Source: PHAA01 sp964457945
GTDB lineage: Bacteria > Bacillota > Syntrophomonadia > Syntrophomonadales > Syntrophomonadaceae
Reading direction: 5' to 3'
Assembly (NCBI GenBank): GCA_964457945.1
Contig: CAYWFX010000060.1
Span: 1-15,647 of the forward strand
Length of the DNA: 15,647 bases
The notes beneath the pieces were generated by a model, which was not told where the DNA came from, ran no database searches, and saw only the letters and a program-made list of their open reading frames with translations. This document shows positions 1 through 6,416 of the stretch, in pieces. Position numbers and translations under genes: made by a program. Every line of letters starts with the position of its first letter. Position 1 is the first letter of the stretch.

Positions 1-34
1 GTAGTCCTGAATTTTTGTTATTTCAGGTGTCTAC
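1..34. repeat. Interrupted inverted repeat at the window edge
   Basis: CCTGAA (6-11) pairs with TTCAGG (22-27) around a 10-nt AT-rich loop, and GTAG (1-4) can pair with CTAC (31-34) across a small bulge. Neither strand shows a clear T-run directly after it, so it is not a textbook terminator. It may belong to the end of a gene lying outside the window or act as a weak end for the anti-sigma transcript. Its extent to the left cannot be seen. Confidence 0.3.
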
Positions 35-80
35 TCAAAGGGGAGCATATCAAAAGGTAGCGGTCCCTTTTATTTTAAAA

Positions 81-1121
81 TCAATTAGCAGGATTGACTA
101 TTTCTTTTTTAATTTGAATAGTATTGGCCAACTGGGTTAACTCCTCGGTCGGGATATTACCGGAGATAGTTAATGTAATTATCTGATCTCCCACCTTAAT
201 ATCTCTGGTCAGTGAGGGGGGACCGTCTTGGGTAGCAATATTACTGGTAGTCATAATTGCCATCATTTTCTCGTGGTAGGGAGCGACCTTCAACTGAAAA
301 TTTTCCTTTCCATCCTGGCTCACATAATTATAGATAGCTTCATTATTTGCGGTATTATCTGATTTGGTGAGCTTAAAACGAGTGGGTACATTCTGTGGGA
401 TAAAAGATAGAATAGGGGCATCGCTAAGTTGATTTTCGATCCGGCTTGATCTACCTACTTCAAGATTAGTTGATCGTTTCATTGCCTCGGGAGAAACAGG
501 CTCAGATAAAACTGAAGGAGCTATGGTCTTAGCTTTATTGACTGGAACCGATGTTGATTCACTTTCCAGGGTGCTGGGGGGTAATTTGCTTTGAGCAACT
601 GAACCTGCTGCATTCAGCGTGGGGTTAACTTGGCTTAGCTTAATGGGGTCTTCCTTTTTGGCCTGAGTTTCATTGACGTTACCATTACCTAACTTAGATT
701 GAATTTCAACTGGTTGTTGCTGAAAGGAATTGTCGGCAATATTGACTTTATTACCCGTATCCTTGAGGTTAGGTATATAAAGGCATAATGCAATCACAGC
801 CGCTATAATAGCTAAGCTGCTATACCAAGAAATCCGTTTGAAATTAGGGGATGAATTTTTACTCATAACCAAGGGCTGAGGCTTAGAGCTAAAACCATCA
901 ACCGTAGCTAGTGAACTCATAACCCGTGCCGTAAAAGCTTCAGACAGTAGGGGAATATCTCCTGCATCGCTTAAGGCTTCATTTTCTATCAGAGTTAACT
1001 GGTAATTTTTTCGGCAGGACTCACATTCATTTAAATGCTCGGTTATGGTCGACTGTAAATCAGGGGATAGTAAACCGTCACAGTAATCATACAAGTTTTG
1101 ATTAATATCCTGGCAGTTCAT
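81..1121 (-). CDS. Membrane anti-sigma factor, zf-HC2 N-terminus and DUF4367-like C-terminus
   Basis: This 346-residue protein should bind and hold inactive the ECF sigma factor encoded just upstream. The N-terminus has the zinc-containing anti-sigma pattern: Cys3, then H-x3-C-x2-C as His29, Cys33 and Cys36. A single transmembrane helix lies at about 99-117, so residues 1-95 are cytoplasmic and about 230 residues are outside. The outer part has a polar, Ser/Thr/Pro/Lys-rich linker (about 120-235). A C-terminal domain (about 245-340), ending in a strand and a helix of the TISGNIPTEEL type, resembles DUF4367, seen in other Firmicutes anti-sigma factors. Its ATG overlaps the sigma gene stop by 20 bp and follows AAGGGGGAG on the minus strand, so the two are probably co-translated. 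The inducing signal cannot be read from sequence. Function by family and context is well supported; the C-terminal domain call is less certain. Confidence 0.85.
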   Translation of the reverse strand: MNCQDINQNLYDYCDGLLSPDLQSTITEHLNECESCRKNYQLTLIENEALSDAGDIPLLSEAFTARVMSSLATVDGFSSKPQPLVMSKNSSPNFKRISWYSSLAIIAAVIALCLYIPNLKDTGNKVNIADNSFQQQPVEIQSKLGNGNVNETQAKKEDPIKLSQVNPTLNAAGSVAQSKLPPSTLESESTSVPVNKAKTIAPSVLSEPVSPEAMKRSTNLEVGRSSRIENQLSDAPILSFIPQNVPTRFKLTKSDNTANNEAIYNYVSQDGKENFQLKVAPYHEKMMAIMTTSNIATQDGPPSLTRDIKVGDQIITLTISGNIPTEELTQLANTIQIKKEIVNPAN

Positions 1122-1695
1122 CGATTCTCCCCCTTTCTTCCCATCTTCTAATCATTATTTTCCGTAAGGCCTTACGAGCCCGGTGAACTTTGACTTCAAC
1201 ATTTTCCTTGCTAACTCCTAGCGTTTCAGCAATTTCATGGTTCGTTAAGTCTAATTGATAACGCAGGATAAGGACTGATTGGTAGCTTTCTGGGAGTTCC
1301 AAGAGAGCTGCTCGAATATCTGCTCGCAATTCATTTCTTTCCAGGGTTGATTCTGGGTCGCCATATTTATAGACAGGTTCTGATTCGCTTTGATTGGTAA
1401 ATGTCTCGTCAAAGTTTAATAGAATCACCTTATTATTTTTACGCAGGGAACTGATGCAGGTATTTATAGCGATTCTATGTATCCAGGGGGCAAACTTTTT
1501 ACTGCTGTCAAACTGATAAAGCTTTTGATATACGGTCACAAAAACCTCCTGGGCAATATCTTCTGCTTCTTGATACTGGCCGGTCATGCGATATATAATA
1601 GCAAATACAGATTTTTTATAACGATCAACCAGTTCTTCAAAAGCCGAAACTTCACCACGCAGAGTTTGAGCGGTTAGAATCTCGTCGGTAAGCAA
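1102..1695 (-). CDS. ECF-family RNA polymerase sigma factor
   Basis: An ECF (sigma-70 group 4) sigma factor directs RNA polymerase to a small stress regulon and is controlled by the downstream anti-sigma factor. Region 2 runs roughly from the AFEELVDRYKKSVF stretch through the EAEDIAQEVF helix to the PWIHRIAINTC segment. Region 4 contains LPESYQSVLILRY and a helix-turn-helix (HEIAETLGVSKENVEVKVHRAR). I place the start at TTG 1695-1693, giving 197 residues. GGAGG sits 10 bases upstream of it at 1710-1706, whereas the in-frame ATG at 1722 has no Shine-Dalgarno and would lie at about the transcription start of the likely promoter. The last 20 bp overlap the anti-sigma gene. The subgroup (SigW/RpoE-like) is not assigned more finely; basic tail residues follow region 4. 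Confidence 0.9.
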   Translation of the reverse strand: MLTDEILTAQTLRGEVSAFEELVDRYKKSVFAIIYRMTGQYQEAEDIAQEVFVTVYQKLYQFDSSKKFAPWIHRIAINTCISSLRKNNKVILLNFDETFTNQSESEPVYKYGDPESTLERNELRADIRAALLELPESYQSVLILRYQLDLTNHEIAETLGVSKENVEVKVHRARKALRKIMIRRWEERGRIDELPGY

Positions 1696-1727
1696 AGTAT
1701 GTCTTCCTCCGTTCGCTTCCATTCATA

Positions 1728-1755
1728 TATACGTAAAACTGGGGAGAATCTTACA
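1728..1755 (-). promoter_or_regulatory. Probable ECF-type autoregulatory promoter of the sigma/anti-sigma operon
   Basis: On the minus strand TGTAAG (1755-1750) and CGTATA (1733-1728) are separated by 16 bp. This resembles the ECF pattern in Bacilli (-35 of the TGAAAC type, -10 beginning CGTA), though the -35 is imperfect. A start site 6-7 nt downstream falls near 1721, leaving a leader of about 26 nt to the TTG start with its GGAGG. ECF sigma factors often transcribe their own gene, which fits. A TATAAT hexamer also exists at 1787-1782 but lacks a convincing -35. Confidence 0.5.
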
Positions 1756-1859
1756 CTGATAACTACATAATAATATCATGAATTATACCCCAACTTAAGG
1801 TAAAATAGGTTAATAAGAGCAAAATGTAACGGAAAAATAAGGGCATAGGGAGAAAAATC

Positions 1860-2312
1860 ATGAAAATACTAGTTGATGCTGACGCATGTCCGGTAAAAGA
1901 TATCATTGAAAAAATCGCTAAGGAATATAAGTTGAAATTGATTTTGGTATCCAATATCAACCATTTAATTGAAAGTGATTATGGCGAGGTGGTGGTGGTC
2001 GATGGCCTTTCGCAGGCAGCGGATATGGCCATTATAAACCTAACCCGGACTGGAGATATAGTGATAACGCAGGATTATGGTCTGGCTTCAATAGCACTGG
2101 CCAAAGGGGGCTTGGCTCTACATCCTCTGGGTAAACAATTTACCGAAAACAATATTGATGGCTTGCTCATGCAAAGATATATAAATAACAAGGTTAGAAA
2201 AGCAGGTGGGCGTATACATGGCCCCCACAAGAGAAATGCTGCAGATAACAACCTGTTTGAAGAAAGACTAACGGCAATTATTAATAATCATGCCGGCGAA
2301 CGGAAATCCTAA
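1860..2312 (+). CDS. YaiI/YqxD family protein (UPF0178, DUF188)
   Basis: This 150-residue protein matches the YaiI/YqxD family. It begins with the invariant VDADACPVK segment (residues 5-13), has a DGLSQAADMAI segment and an ITQDYGLASIAL segment in the middle, and ends with the GRIHGP...RFEE-like block (here GGRIHGPHKRN then LFEERL). The family has a PIN-like/nuclease-related fold by the general literature, with acidic residues at the N-terminal strand end (Asp7, Asp9), but no physiological role is established. The ATG is preceded by AGGGAG (1847-1852). A TAAAAT hexamer at 1801-1806 could serve as -10, with only a weak -35. It is divergent from the ECF operon and followed by mrp after 107 bp. 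Length is normal for the family. Confidence 0.9.
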   Translation: MKILVDADACPVKDIIEKIAKEYKLKLILVSNINHLIESDYGEVVVVDGLSQAADMAIINLTRTGDIVITQDYGLASIALAKGGLALHPLGKQFTENNIDGLLMQRYINNKVRKAGGRIHGPHKRNAADNNLFEERLTAIINNHAGERKS

Positions 2313-2322
2313 GAATAATTAA

Positions 2323-2351
2323 TTGCATTATTTTATTCATATCTTTAGAAT
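2323..2351 (+). promoter_or_regulatory. Possible sigma-A promoter upstream of mrp
   Basis: TTGCAT (2323-2328), 17 bp, then TAGAAT (2346-2351). The -10 matches five of six consensus bases; the -35 matches only TTG. The position, about 70 bp before the mrp start, is reasonable. A short TAGCA/TGCTA inverted repeat lies in the leader near 2373-2387. Confidence 0.4.
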
Positions 2352-2419
2352 AGTCTAAGATGCGCTTTAAGGTAGCATTTTTGCTAATTAATAGATGTAG
2401 ATTTGAAAGGAGAATAGAT

Positions 2420-3262
2420 ATGTCTGATAAATGTAATACCTGTGGCTCCAATGGAAACTGTAGCGTTGATCCAGGTGCATGCGGAGTGGAGATTGAGAAA
2501 ACACTCGTCGGTTCACTCAATAATGTTCGCAATGTAATTGTAGTAATGAGCGGTAAAGGTGGAGTAGGAAAATCATCGGTCACCGGACTCATTGCTGCCA
2601 GTTTAGCTAGGGCAGGCAAGCGCGTGGGGGTACTGGATGCAGATATAACCGGACCAAGTCAGCCCCGAGCCTTTGGAATACCCAGTAATGTCGGCATTAA
2701 AGCTACTGATTATGGGCTTATTCCACCTGAAGCCAGATTAGGGATAAAGATAATGTCCATTAATTTCTTTTTACCCAATGAAGATGATCCAGTTATCTGG
2801 AGGGGTCCCATGCTGGCAGGAGCGGTCAAGCAGTTTTGGGAAGAGGTAGACTGGGGTAATCTGGACTATATGATTGTTGATTTACCACCGGGAACCGGGG
2901 ATGTGCCTCTGACCGTAATGCAAACCTTACCTGTAAATGGCATTGTAATTGTATCTTCCCCCCAGGATCTAGCCTTTATGGTAGTTAAGAAGACTATAAA
3001 AATGGCGCAGAAGATGAATATACCCATTCTGGGTTTGGTGGAGAATATGAGTTACGCAGTATGTCCGCATTGTGATGAAAAATTAGAGATATTTGGGCAT
3101 AGCCAAGGAGCTCAGGTAGCCAAGGACACCGAAATAGATTTTCTAGGTGGTTTGCCCTGGGATATCTCGTTAAATACTCTGATTGATAAGGGGAAAATAG
3201 AAGATTATGTTTCTGAAGATATGAAATCTATAGTTGAGCAGATCGTTCTTAAACTACCATAA
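2420..3262 (+). CDS. mrp: Mrp/NBP35-type P-loop ATPase, Fe-S cluster carrier
   Basis: This 280-residue cytoplasmic ATPase of the Mrp/ApbC/NBP35 family is expected to bind a [4Fe-4S] cluster between two subunits and pass it to target proteins. The deviant Walker A motif GKGGVGKS is at 45-52, with SGKGG typical of the family. A DADITGPSQPR block and the VDLPPGTGDVPLT block follow. The cluster-bridging CxxC is Cys215-Pro-His-Cys218. In addition the first 21 residues carry Cys5, Cys8, Cys14 and Cys21, resembling the C-x2-C-x5-C part of the eukaryotic NBP35 N-terminal cluster motif. I chose ATG 2420 because AAAGGAG lies 7 bases upstream and the Cys motif follows directly; an upstream in-frame ATG at 2360 lacks a ribosome site. 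No obvious terminator follows. Confidence 0.92.
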   Translation: MSDKCNTCGSNGNCSVDPGACGVEIEKTLVGSLNNVRNVIVVMSGKGGVGKSSVTGLIAASLARAGKRVGVLDADITGPSQPRAFGIPSNVGIKATDYGLIPPEARLGIKIMSINFFLPNEDDPVIWRGPMLAGAVKQFWEEVDWGNLDYMIVDLPPGTGDVPLTVMQTLPVNGIVIVSSPQDLAFMVVKKTIKMAQKMNIPILGLVENMSYAVCPHCDEKLEIFGHSQGAQVAKDTEIDFLGGLPWDISLNTLIDKGKIEDYVSEDMKSIVEQIVLKLP

Positions 3263-3371
3263 GGTCATGAAAATTAATTCCTGGATTGTGAATGGGAAGG
3301 ATCAGATCATTGCCCCCTGGCCCTAATTATAAATTGAAGGAACAAAATACCAGCCTTGGCATTAAATTTGA

Positions 3372-3401
3372 TTGACCGTTACTAACTGATCAAATTATAA
3401 T
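3372..3401 (+). promoter_or_regulatory. Strong sigma-A-like promoter before the 48-residue ORF
   Basis: TTGACC (3372-3377), 18 bp, then a perfect TATAAT (3396-3401). A start near 3408 would leave a leader of about 105 nt before the small ORF at 3513. The 250 bp between mrp and that ORF (3263-3512) contain nothing else I can support; no clear mrp terminator is visible. Confidence 0.65.
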
Positions 3402-3512
3402 AGTATAAAGTTGTTAATATGTGATATATAATCGATATTAGTTGGATAATTGGGAACTAGACATTTACATCAATTCTTCTTATACGATTATTGTATTGGG
3501 GGGTATGAGAAT

Positions 3513-3659
3513 ATGGGTACAAAATTATTTATGGAATTAAGGCGAATATTTGCTGAGTTGGCATCTACATTAATATTGGGTAAAAACAAAGATGCGGCAG
3601 ATATAGCCATGACCCTTTCAGAGAAAAGCAGGGCTTTGGCGGAAGAATTAGCTAAATAG
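3513..3659 (+). CDS. Unrecognised 48-residue protein
   Basis: I do not recognise this small protein. It starts at ATG 3513, preceded by a G-run (3498-3503) at good spacing; an in-frame ATG at 3450 has no ribosome site. The product is predicted to be almost entirely helical: an N-terminal segment with MELRRIFAELASTLILG, then a charged, alanine-rich helix (AADIAMTLSEKSRALAEEL) ending in Lys. There are no cysteines, signal peptide or clear membrane segment, although ASTLILG is hydrophobic. It has a strong-looking promoter of its own and a long leader, which argues for real expression. An assembly gap begins 20 bases after its stop, so its downstream context is unknown. Function is not inferred. 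Confidence 0.6.
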   Translation: MGTKLFMELRRIFAELASTLILGKNKDAADIAMTLSEKSRALAEELAK

Positions 3660-3679
3660 AGTATTGCCAAATGATTCTT

Positions 3680-3779
3680 NNNNNNNNNNNNNNNNNNNNN
3701 NNNNNNNNNNNNNNNNNNNNNNNNNNNNNNNNNNNNNNNNNNNNNNNNNNNNNNNNNNNNNNNNNNNNNNNNNNNNNNN
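3680..3779. other. Assembly gap, 100 N
   Basis: Exactly 100 undetermined bases. That length is the usual placeholder for a scaffold join of unknown size, so the real distance between 3679 and 3780 is not known. The DUF2225 gene runs into the gap from the right and its 3' end is missing. Any reading frame carried across the N run is an artefact. Confidence 0.97.
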
Positions 3780-4684
3780 TTTTTACTTGACTCATAGCCA
3801 CGGTTGACTATTTGGTTTAACCATTCTATCTGATCTGGATATAGACTCACCATCATCTGCATAGTATTTCTGCGTTGGGGAGCAGAAGCGACTTTTGAGA
3901 CTGCTTCTGCAATAGCCGGAGCTTCTTCTTGCATTTTAGGGTTGTTATCCTTATCTGATTCTGACGTATTATGTTTAGGCAAGGTAGTTTCAGGAGTATT
4001 CTTAGCCTTTTCACGAGCCAAAGACCATTGTTCCCGAGCCAATTTTTCAACAGCTGGATACATTTTGATATTGGGGTGGAATATGGCTATATTAAACCAA
4101 TTCACGGCTTCAGAATAATTATCCTGACGCAGATAAAGTTCACCGATCAGATAGGCAGCCTGGACATCATTGAGGTTACCAACATGACTACTGGATTTCT
4201 GAAATGCCAGCAGATAGTGCTTTAAAGCTTCTTCCAGATAATAGCTTTCCGATTCGCTATTTCCTGCTTCTCGAGTTATCCAAGCGGCAGCTAGCAATAG
4301 CCCGGCAAGTTCTCCAGGTGCCACTTTTTTGAGTTGTGCGGTCCTGATAGCCAGCTTAAAACTGAGCAGGACAGTATCTAAATCCCTCTCCTTGCTAAAA
4401 TCAACCGGTTTTTCCAACGGCATTTGGGCAAGAGCCGCAGATAATCCCTTAACCAGATTCATGGGCAAGGGCGTTGCGAAAAGGGTATTGGAAGCGGCAT
4501 AAGTGCATGCCGGGCATACAATGATTGAATAGTGGGTTGGATTTGCCCCTTTATAAATAGTATGAAAATCGGATTCGCGCTCCCCGATGTAAACCTTGGA
4601 GCTTCTTACCGCAAGAGATGTAAATATCATTTGGCATATTGGACATGTGTATTTTCGTTCGAAATATGTGCTAAGTTCAGCCAC
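3780..4684 (-). CDS. DUF2225 family protein with apparent C-terminal ribbon-helix-helix segment (3' end lost in gap)
   Basis: About 301 residues are visible. The N-terminal part matches DUF2225: two CPxC knuckles (Cys14/Cys17 and Cys57/Cys60) that probably bind one zinc, separated by a strand-rich segment with YxHTIYKG-like spacing. The middle is helical and TPR-like, notably AAYLIGELYLRQDNYSEAVN followed by FNIAI. A polar, low-complexity linker (SESDKDNNPK) follows. The last about 30 visible residues, MQMMVSLYPDQIEWLNQI onward to GYESSK, look like the strand and first helix of a CopG/MetJ ribbon-helix-helix DNA-binding domain, which would be cut by the gap. I chose GTG 4684-4682 because GAGGTGAT (4696-4689) sits just upstream. 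It is divergent from the queuosine operon. The function of DUF2225 is not established; the DNA-binding suggestion is my inference. Confidence 0.75.
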
Positions 4685-4730
4685 TATAATCACCTCATAG
4701 AAAAAATTTCTCGACAATTGAAAAAATACC

Positions 4731-4744
4731 GCTAAATATTTAGC
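4731..4744. promoter_or_regulatory. Perfect 14-bp palindrome in the divergent DUF2225/queD region
   Basis: GCTAAATATTTAGC reads the same on both strands and lies 47 bp upstream of the DUF2225 start and about 135 bp upstream of queD. It has the size and symmetry of a dimeric-repressor operator. A second AT-only palindrome, AAAAAATATTTTTT, is at 4782-4795 but is less informative in AT-rich DNA. Binding is unproven. Confidence 0.35.
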
Positions 4745-4877
4745 AATTATTAGGTAAAAATCTATATTGAATTATATTACTAAAAAATATTTTTTGATAG
4801 TCCCGGAAATAGTGGTAGTATTTATAGTGCATGGGTGTATGTTAAGGTTGGGTATTAGTCAAACAGGGAGGATTATT

Positions 4878-5243
4878 ATGTATGAGATATCAGTCGCCCA
4901 GGATTTTGCCGCTGCTCATAAGCTGAATGATTACCAGGGGCAATGCAGTAATGTGCATGGACATACCTGGAAGGTTGAGATAAGCGTGACTAGCGATCAT
5001 CTAAATGAAAGCAGTATGGTAATGGACTTCAAGGATTTAAAAACGGCTCTGCTGATCATTTTGGATCGATATGACCACGGCTATCTCAATGAAATTAGTC
5101 CTTTTGATACGTTGAATCCAACCGCAGAAAATATTGCCCGTGAGATCTATCAGGATTTTAAAGCTGTTTGCACCGGATGTAAACTGAGTAAGGTTAAGGT
5201 GTGGGAATCTGCCAGCAGTTGTGCGACCTACTGGGAGGATTGA
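4878..5243 (+). CDS. queD: 6-carboxy-5,6,7,8-tetrahydropterin synthase QueD
   Basis: QueD converts 7,8-dihydroneopterin triphosphate to 6-carboxytetrahydropterin, the first committed step to 7-deazaguanines (preQ0, queuosine). The protein has 121 residues, normal for the family. The zinc ligands are His14, His27 and His29, the catalytic cysteine is Cys23 in CSNVHGH, a DH pair is at Asp66-His67, and the substrate-binding Glu is Glu110 in the WES segment. The start at ATG 4878 is set by AGGGAGG at 4865-4871; upstream in-frame ATGs would add a non-family extension. It opens a four-gene operon: queC follows after 2 bases. The leader was checked for a preQ1 riboswitch and none was convincing. Confidence 0.95.
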   Translation: MYEISVAQDFAAAHKLNDYQGQCSNVHGHTWKVEISVTSDHLNESSMVMDFKDLKTALLIILDRYDHGYLNEISPFDTLNPTAENIAREIYQDFKAVCTGCKLSKVKVWESASSCATYWED

Positions 5244-5245
5244 AA

Positions 5246-5884
5246 ATGAAAGCGATAGCATTACTTTCAGGGGGATTGGATTCCGTGGTATCCATGCTGC
5301 TGGCAAGGCAGAAAGCGGATATTGTTTTGGCCTTGACTATAGATTATGGTCAGAAGGCCCGGATTAATGAAATAAAATCCGCACAATCCTTTTGTTCGCT
5401 TTATGGTATTAAACATCAAGTAATCCAGCTTCCATTTATGCTGGACATGAAATCCGGTATTATTGAGGCTAGTGGTATGGAGGATAGCTCACCCTGGGTT
5501 CCCAACCGAAATGGCCTTATTATTAACCTGGCTGCCTGTTATGCGGAAAATCTTAAGGCAGATTGGGTAATATGTGGATTCAATCGGGAAGAAGGTGCCG
5601 ATTTTCCAGATAATACCTTAGAGTTTGTGCAGGCTATAAGTCATAGTTTGTATTATTCAACTCTTAATAAAGTTGAGCTCCGGTCTTTTGTGCAGAACAT
5701 GGACAAGATAGAGATAGTAGCTTCAGCCAAAAACCTGGGGGTTGATTTTGGGCTGATATGGAGTTGTTATCGCTCAGGTGATAAACCCTGCGGGGAATGT
5801 CCCTCGTGCGTCAGAAACCAGAAAGCATATAAGAAAGTGGGGATTGATTATGATCAAAACTTTAGTGCTGGAAGATCAGATTAA
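5246..5884 (+). CDS. queC: 7-cyano-7-deazaguanine synthase QueC
   Basis: QueC uses ATP and ammonia to convert 7-carboxy-7-deazaguanine to preQ0, the nitrile precursor of queuosine. The PP-loop ATP pyrophosphatase motif is SGGLDS at residues 8-13, following the first strand. The family block GFNREEGADFPD is at 111-122 and the C-terminal zinc site is Cys174, Cys182, Cys185 and Cys188 (WSCYRSGDKPCGECPSC). Length is 212 residues, typical. The ATG lies 8 bases after GGGAGG, which is inside the end of queD, so translation is coupled. The last 35 bp overlap the DUF366 gene. Confidence 0.95.
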   Translation: MKAIALLSGGLDSVVSMLLARQKADIVLALTIDYGQKARINEIKSAQSFCSLYGIKHQVIQLPFMLDMKSGIIEASGMEDSSPWVPNRNGLIINLAACYAENLKADWVICGFNREEGADFPDNTLEFVQAISHSLYYSTLNKVELRSFVQNMDKIEIVASAKNLGVDFGLIWSCYRSGDKPCGECPSCVRNQKAYKKVGIDYDQNFSAGRSD

Positions 5885-6416
5885 GTACGATGGTACCCAA
5901 TTGCAGCCGCATTGGATATACCGTAATTTTAACATCTTGGGTGATGCTGTAGTTGCGTTTATTGGCGAAGTGGACGTAGCTCTAGATAAAATGGTGGATT
6001 TAACCGATGTTAAGGAAAAAGAATTTATCTATTCACCCCTAATGTTAAATTTTATCGTTGAACATTTTGACACCAATTTGGAGTTGGCGATTTATAGGCA
6101 ACGCATGCTTATTGTAGCGGTTAAGGAAGAATTGGAACAGTATGAAATTATGGTACAGAGGATAGGGGATGACCTGTATATAAATCGGGGTAAGCTGTCG
6201 GTTTCCATTGCTACGAGTTCGGTTCTTTCAACATTAATACATATTGGACTGAACATTGAAACAGAGGGTACTCCGGTAAAAACCGCAGGGCTTAAGGAAT
6301 TAGGAATCCATGATATTTCGGCCTTTGCCAATAATGTAATGCTTAGTTATAAAAGAGAACTGGAGCGCATATATGAGGCCCGGTGTAAGGTCAGGGGAAT
6401 TACAGTTGAAGGCTAA
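5850..6416 (+). CDS. DUF366 family protein in the queuosine operon
   Basis: The 188-residue product matches DUF366, a family found in archaea and some Firmicutes with no assigned biochemical role. Recognisable family blocks are LQPHWIYRNF near the N-terminus, GDAVVAFIGEVDV, the IVEHFDTNLELAIYRQR segment, the GDDLYI...KLSVSIATSS segment, and the LIHIGLNI...GTPV block. No membrane segment, cysteine cluster or nucleotide-binding loop is obvious. I chose ATG 5850, following GTGGGGAT, which overlaps queC by 35 bp; the queE start lies within its 3' end. This interlocked position between two preQ0 genes points to a role in 7-deazaguanine metabolism, by inference only. It cannot be equated with QueF, Tgt or QueA by its visible motifs. 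Confidence 0.88.
   Translation: MIKTLVLEDQIKYDGTQLQPHWIYRNFNILGDAVVAFIGEVDVALDKMVDLTDVKEKEFIYSPLMLNFIVEHFDTNLELAIYRQRMLIVAVKEELEQYEIMVQRIGDDLYINRGKLSVSIATSSVLSTLIHIGLNIETEGTPVKTAGLKELGIHDISAFANNVMLSYKRELERIYEARCKVRGITVEG

Noticed and set aside
2281..2619. A 112-codon minus-strand ORF over the yaiI-mrp junction.
   Set aside because: It overlaps the well-supported start of mrp in antisense, has no ribosome site and resembles no protein family.
3488..4717. A continuous 409-residue frame on the minus strand running through the N run and opposite the 48-residue ORF.
   Set aside because: The frame crosses undetermined bases, and the part left of the gap is merely the antisense of the small plus-strand ORF. 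Only 3780-4684 is supported.
4800..4877. A preQ1 riboswitch in the queD leader.
   Set aside because: The leader ends in an A-rich stretch before AGGGAGG as in some preQ1-I examples, but no C-rich partner for a P1 stem or H-type pseudoknot could be found, and no anti-SD pairing is evident.
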